Made by a program: the position numbers and the translations under genes. From NCBI RefSeq assembly GCF_020164555.1, contig NZ_JAIQZB010000012.1, forward strand, positions 62,001 through 126,000: a DNA stretch of 64,000 nt. The letters run 5' to 3'. The notes beneath the pieces were generated by a model. That model was not told the origin of the DNA and searched no databases. It saw only the letters and a program-made list of their open reading frames with translations. The DNA is from Salegentibacter lacus (GTDB lineage: Bacteria > Bacteroidota > Bacteroidia > Flavobacteriales > Flavobacteriaceae). Shown piece after piece: positions 63,103 to 64,000 of this stretch (the stretch's first letter is position 1; each line of letters opens with the position of its first letter).

Positions 63103-64000
63103 AAATAGATCACTGCCCAGGAACTTTAGCAGAAGGATTTAGCACTTATAGCAGAACATGTTTAAAGCGTGTTTTTGATGGACGTAAAGTTTCACACGTA
63201 TTGCCTTATGATGCGCCCAACTCGAACCTGCAAACCGATAAACTCTTTGAGGACAATCAAAAACGAATTTCTATTTCAGGGGTGCAGGAAAAATTCTCTT
63301 TACTTCTGGAAAAAAATAAGTTACGTCTCATCAAAGAAGGGGAGCAAGGGACCCATATATTGAAACCGGTTCCCAATGCTGGCAAGAAGAATTATGAAAT
63401 GCCGGCCAATGAGCATTTAACCATGCAGATCGCGCGCCAGGTCTACAATATTGAAACTGCCGAAAATGCGCTTATTTTTTTTGAAAATGAAGCTCCCGCC
63501 TATATAACGAAACGTTTTGATGTAAACCCAGATGGTTCGAAGAAATCAAAAGAAGATTTTGCCACCCTTGCCGGTAAAACTCCCCAGACACACGGCGAAC
63601 ATTATAAATACGAAGGGAATTATCTGGAATTATTTCATTTGATGAAAAAATTCCTACCGGCTTATCGTGTGGAAATTCCTAAATTATTTAAACTGCTGCT
63701 ATTCAATTATTTGTTCTCTAACGGTGATGCCCACCTAAAAAACTTTGCCATTTTGGAAACCCCTATGGGAGATCACCGGTTAAGCCCGGCTTATGATTTA
63801 CTCAATACTCGCATCCATGTAGATGATAGCGATTTTGCACTGGATGATGGCTTAATGCCAAAAAGTTTGGGGCAAACCACGACTGCAGGTCAGTTTAAAA
63901 TTTTGGCAGAACAGGTAGATCTAAAACCAAAGCGATTTGATCAAATAATGGCAGACATGATGGAGCATTCAGAGAAAATTATCCAATTAACCCAGGCATC
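63099..64000 (+). CDS. HipT-like kinase toxin, locus 2 (runs off the window)
   Basis: Open frame of 300 codons still open at 64000. The Gly-rich loop RISISGVQEKFSLLL has the two serines Ser58 and Ser60 in an SxS pair, almost the same positions as the Ser57/Ser59 autophosphorylation pair of E. coli HipT. Catalytic loop SNGDAHLKNFAIL, metal loop SPAYDLLNT. The E. coli toxin phosphorylates TrpS; the target here is not known. Last codons are missing. Confidence 0.88.
   Translation, partial: MKIDHCPGTLAEGFSTYSRTCLKRVFDGRKVSHVLPYDAPNSNLQTDKLFEDNQKRISISGVQEKFSLLLEKNKLRLIKEGEQGTHILKPVPNAGKKNYEMPANEHLTMQIARQVYNIETAENALIFFENEAPAYITKRFDVNPDGSKKSKEDFATLAGKTPQTHGEHYKYEGNYLELFHLMKKFLPAYRVEIPKLFKLLLFNYLFSNGDAHLKNFAILETPMGDHRLSPAYDLLNTRIHVDDSDFALDDGLMPKSLGQTTTAGQFKILAEQVDLKPKRFDQIMADMMEHSEKIIQLTQA

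Noticed and set aside
62554-64000. A single hipA gene broken by a frameshift
   Set aside because: The same split is present in two diverged loci, each with tidy stop-start overlaps, which fits the known HipS/HipT arrangement.
1-64000. CRISPR arrays, tRNA or rRNA genes
   Set aside because: No regularly spaced direct repeats of 24-40 bp, no cloverleaf with TTCGA-type loop and no rRNA segments were seen on reading the window.

Overview
The window reads as Flavobacteriaceae chromosome, in the Gramella/Salegentibacter/Zunongwangia range. The evidence is the gliding genes gldF and gldG next to dnaN, Bacteroidetes-type promoters (TAnnTTTG, -7 box), lipoproteins without a Lol-type +2 Asp, a SerB-SerA fusion and a MobC/relaxase/VapE mobilisation set of Bacteroidetes type. 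Genus is inference; no rRNA or tRNA is present.

Region 1 (1-31009) is ordinary core chromosome: the end of ndk, a periplasmic M3 peptidase, azurin, a phosphoserine phosphatase/phosphoglycerate dehydrogenase fusion, a deoxyribonucleotidase, a LuxR-type regulator, an Asp/Glu racemase, MATE and MFS transporters, the ybbP-ybbA ABC pair divergent from a tesA-like lipoprotein, a dinB-dnaE operon, phoH-purC, the SAM hydrolase-monooxygenase-gldF-gldG operon, dnaN, and mnmE. Several genes carry recognisable promoters and hairpin terminators. Two intergenic palindromic repeat elements are present.

Region 2 (31010 to about 40460) is an integrative mobilisable element inserted at the 3' end of mnmE: repeats resembling integrase arm sites, a tyrosine integrase, two paralogous 95-residue HTH proteins, a VapE-like ATPase, a toprim primase, a candidate oriT hairpin, MobC, a relaxase, and a coiled-coil membrane protein. 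Between the two HTH paralogues lies a cargo block with an ASCH protein and a three-gene HipB-HipS-HipT toxin-antitoxin locus.

Region 3 (40462-56028) is a phosphorothioation (Dnd) modification and restriction island. On the plus strand are an Xre regulator and dptF-dptG-dptH (restriction). On the minus strand are dndC-dndD-dndE followed by a DEDDh-type exonuclease-fold protein, a membrane-anchored coiled-coil protein and a SAM methyltransferase in one packed operon. The two operons run tail to tail and their stop codons overlap. No dndA or dndB is present. Divergent from the restriction operon is a gene whose C-terminal half resembles the phospholipase-D-like C-terminal domain of eukaryotic MITD1, which is unusual in bacteria.

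Region 4 (56029-64000) is accessory sequence: a decayed SRAP/YedK gene, a run of small membrane proteins, lipoproteins and outer-membrane barrels of unknown function, and a second HipBST locus that runs off the window. Its promoter carries three 16-bp palindromic operators spaced exactly 61 bp apart. The right end of the element was not found inside the window.
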